13,772 nucleotides of DNA from Candidatus Woesearchaeota archaeon. GTDB lineage: Archaea > Nanobdellota > Nanobdellia > SCGC-AAA011-G17 > UBA489. Positions 11,699 through 13,772 of this stretch are shown one piece after another. The stretch is from NCBI GenBank assembly GCA_016177265.1, contig JACOVP010000041.1:1-13772 (forward strand), written 5' to 3'. The notes beneath the pieces were generated by a model. That model was not told the origin of the DNA and did not search any database. It saw nothing but the letters and a program-made list of their open reading frames with translations. Positions within the stretch are counted from its first letter, which is position 1; the number at the start of each line of letters is the position of its first letter. The position numbers and the translations under genes are program-made.

Positions 11699-13772
11699 GG
11701 TTGAATAACTATCGGTTCTTCTGCTGATATGCTATAAATCAATCCGGGGAACTGCTGTGTCGTATCCAAAGTAACAAAGCCCACATGGAAAGGTAATCCA
11801 ACTAGCAAAGGAATATTTGGAATAGTCCAAGTAGCAGTAGCTTTTCCTTCATCATCTAATACGCCTTGACTGGCAGCTAAACCTAAGACAAGAGGATAAT
11901 ATAAGGAAATCTCGAAAATGCCGTCGTAAGATAAAGGAATAACTCGTCCATCGCCTAATGGAATGCCTGCATTGCCTAAAGATAAAGCAACCACATAAGG
12001 CACAGCACCAAATCCTACTTGTTTATGAACAAGGTTATTGGTAGTATTGGCTTCCAAACCATCAAGCTCGGCAAGAACATAAATATCATGGCTACGTAAT
12101 GCATGATCAGCCACAGAAATATTAATCGTTGCAGTTAAATTTGCAGTTCCAGATATTTCTAGAGTAGGGTCAGAAGCAGCAATATGTAGGAAAGAAGTGC
12201 TAGGTTGGATAACTCCATTCACGGGAACACTGCTATAAGAGACATTGCCTAACTCTTCACCATATTCTGCTGGATCTCCATCATAGAAGTATACAGTAAC
12301 ATTCTGAGCTTCTTTGTCTCCGATATTGCGAATAGTTGCTGCAATGTTTATAGTTGCATTTTGTCCTAGAGTAAGTTGACCAGGAGTTATTTGAACATTC
12401 GATGCTTGAACATCAAGATCTGGCAGACGTTCTACAAATGCTAGAGCGCTTTCTTCTATAACAAAAGCATCTTCTAAAGGTACACGAACAAGAATAGGGT
12501 AAGTACCTTCCAAACTGGTTCCTGTAAACTGGTTGCCATAGACGCCATCATTGGGAGCACCATCATTATGTAAGCCATCATCAAACATCTGGAGTTGTGC
12601 TATGGTGGTGTCTGGCTTTGTAATGAAGGCAGTCACACGAGCATTGAGAACTGGTACAGAGTTATTCAAGAGTTGTGCAGTTAGTAATAGAGGGTCGAGT
12701 GGTTTGTAACTTGATTTGTCTGTAGTAACTTCCAAACTGATTGTTGACTCTGCAAAGAGTGTAAAGCTGAAGCCTGTTGGTGCTGTAATGCTAGGAGCAT
12801 GTACTTTAATTGTCCATAACCCTGGTGATGGTTGTTCAAAGACAAACGCTTCATAGGTTTGATCTTCTAAGGTAGTAGTGCTATAAGAGACATTCAACAC
12901 GTTTTGATAAGAAGAAACATTAATCGAAACCCCTTGTGGACTGATAAATTCAAGAGCAAGTTGTCCTTGTGCAGATGTCCAATTGAGCATACCAGTAAAA
13001 GGCTTGTTTAAAGGTAGAGTTTTCAACGTAAGCACTTGTTGGGAAGTAATAGTCCCATGAATAACAGTAGATTGCACAGTATTTTGTTCTGCAGCTGAAA
13101 AGCTTTCAGGACAAGAAGGTAATAGTCGTGGTCGTCCTTCAAGAATGCTTACTAGAGCATCAATAGTGTCTTGATGATTCGTGTAAGTTATTCCTAATTG
13201 CGGAGAATGAGTCACAGGTGTTGAATAACAGTTTAGACCAGCTAATCTAACACTGGAGCGTGGGACAATAGAATCCGTCACGCGAAAAAGATAGGAAGGC
13301 GATGCAAGTAAAACAACAGGATTTAATTTTGTACCGGCAATGGCATTAATCGTTGCTCCTTGAGTAAGGAAATTTGCATTTAAATGGGTAAGGAATGTTG
13401 AGCGTGGATGCATTTGGTATCGTCCTGTATCTTTAGGATCATCGCCACGAATTAAACCAAAGAAACGTGCAAGATTCGTTACAGGACTTGCTGCAATTGG
13501 CGCTCCAGCATTTGGTGTTCCCAGCATAATAAAATTGCGAATATTGCTAGGATAGAGATTGCTAGTCATATAGCGTCGAGTTACTAAACCACCCATGCTA
13601 TGCGCTATGACATCAACTTTAGCTACACCTAATTTCTCTGTTGCTGCTTCAAGTTGTTTTGCTAATGAAGTAATATCGCCATTATTAGGATAAAGTCCTC
13701 CTTGACCTAAGACTTGTCCAACAGTACGAACATGATAATTGTAAGGCGGTTGTGAAAGAAATGGAGCAAGAG
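11695..13772 (-). CDS. Large lipase/esterase-like alpha/beta hydrolase with multiple beta-sandwich domains (5' end outside window)
   Basis: 691 codons are visible and the frame stays open to the right edge, so the N-terminus, probably with a signal peptide, is missing; the ATG at 13596 is internal. The first 215 or so visible residues are an alpha/beta hydrolase. The nucleophile elbow is VIAHSMGGL (Ser at visible residue 58), a LGTPNAG strand follows, the likely acid is Asp166 in VTDSIVP, and His188 in VTHSP completes a triad. This order matches LipA/triacylglycerol-lipase-type enzymes. Then come a PPC-like beta domain (about 245-340), a domain with the DDGLHNDGAPNDGVYG loop (about 350-450) typical of bacterial extracellular proteins, a CARDB-like domain (about 450-585), and a C-terminal domain of about 100 residues ending near IPNIPLLVGLPFHVGFVTLD. 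It is probably secreted or surface-bound and hydrolyses lipids or esters; the substrate is unknown. Confidence 0.82.
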   Translation of the reverse strand, partial: LAPFLSQPPYNYHVRTVGQVLGQGGLYPNNGDITSLAKQLEAATEKLGVAKVDVIAHSMGGLVTRRYMTSNLYPSNIRNFIMLGTPNAGAPIAASPVTNLARFFGLIRGDDPKDTGRYQMHPRSTFLTHLNANFLTQGATINAIAGTKLNPVVLLASPSYLFRVTDSIVPRSSVRLAGLNCYSTPVTHSPQLGITYTNHQDTIDALVSILEGRPRLLPSCPESFSAAEQNTVQSTVIHGTITSQQVLTLKTLPLNKPFTGMLNWTSAQGQLALEFISPQGVSINVSSYQNVLNVSYSTTTLEDQTYEAFVFEQPSPGLWTIKVHAPSITAPTGFSFTLFAESTISLEVTTDKSSYKPLDPLLLTAQLLNNSVPVLNARVTAFITKPDTTIAQLQMFDDGLHNDGAPNDGVYGNQFTGTSLEGTYPILVRVPLEDAFVIEESALAFVERLPDLDVQASNVQITPGQLTLGQNATINIAATIRNIGDKEAQNVTVYFYDGDPAEYGEELGNVSYSSVPVNGVIQPSTSFLHIAASDPTLEISGTANLTATINISVADHALRSHDIYVLAELDGLEANTTNNLVHKQVGFGAVPYVVALSLGNAGIPLGDGRVIPLSYDGIFEISLYYPLVLGLAASQGVLDDEGKATATWTIPNIPLLVGLPFHVGFVTLDTTQQFPGLIYSISAEEPIVIQP

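Overview
The window looks archaeal. Promoters are archaeal TATA boxes, several of them about 25-28 bases upstream of a start codon, which predicts leaderless mRNAs. The secretion ATPase comes with a pair of archaeal TadC/FlaJ-like membrane proteins. The one tRNA gene does not encode CCA. Base composition is AT-rich and spacing is very tight (ATGA and TAATG overlaps, interlocked convergent stops). Gene content and the many small zinc-ribbon and toxin-antitoxin proteins suggest a DPANN-type archaeon such as a Woesearchaeota-like lineage; this placement is inference, because no rRNA or marker phylogeny is available.

Layout. (1) 1-913: the end of livG and a complete livF, the two ATPase subunits of a LivFGHM-type ABC importer. 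A small conserved-looking gene of unknown function (885-1136, minus) converges on livF and overlaps it. (2) 1327-5877: a tightly coupled five-gene operon for a type IV pilus-like machine: assembly/secretion ATPase, two T2SSF-domain membrane platform proteins, and two pilin-like proteins with class III-type N-termini, one of them rich in cysteine. (3) 5918-7753: housekeeping genes, PRPP synthetase (plus) and an NSUN/Trm4-type RNA m5C methyltransferase (minus), meeting tail to tail.

(4) 7838-11698: a compact island of small genes around a tRNA-Gly(GCC). It holds two paralogous RelE-like toxin / short antitoxin modules in an unusual convergent arrangement. The antitoxin is on the plus strand with its own leaderless promoter. 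The toxin is on the minus strand as second gene of an operon whose first gene is an unrelated accessory gene (a zinc-ribbon protein in one module, a nuclease-like protein in the other). The first antitoxin is a 46-codon gene that is easily missed, and its 3' end overlaps the toxin gene by 17 bases. A third, tripartite module follows: a DUF4258-like protein, a DUF2283-like protein, and a zinc-ribbon/AbrB fusion. It has an inverted repeat around its promoter and an internal TATA box ahead of its second gene. A putative lipoprotein gene lies between the first two modules.

(5) 11695-13772: the C-terminal 691 residues of a large, probably exported lipase/esterase (AHSMGG elbow) followed by several beta-sandwich domains, running off the right edge.

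No intergenic stretch exceeds 300 bases. The longest (1137-1326, 8691-8938, 9608-9712, 10557-10686) hold promoters, the tRNA, candidate operators and one candidate terminator. No insertion sequence, CRISPR array or rRNA gene is visible.
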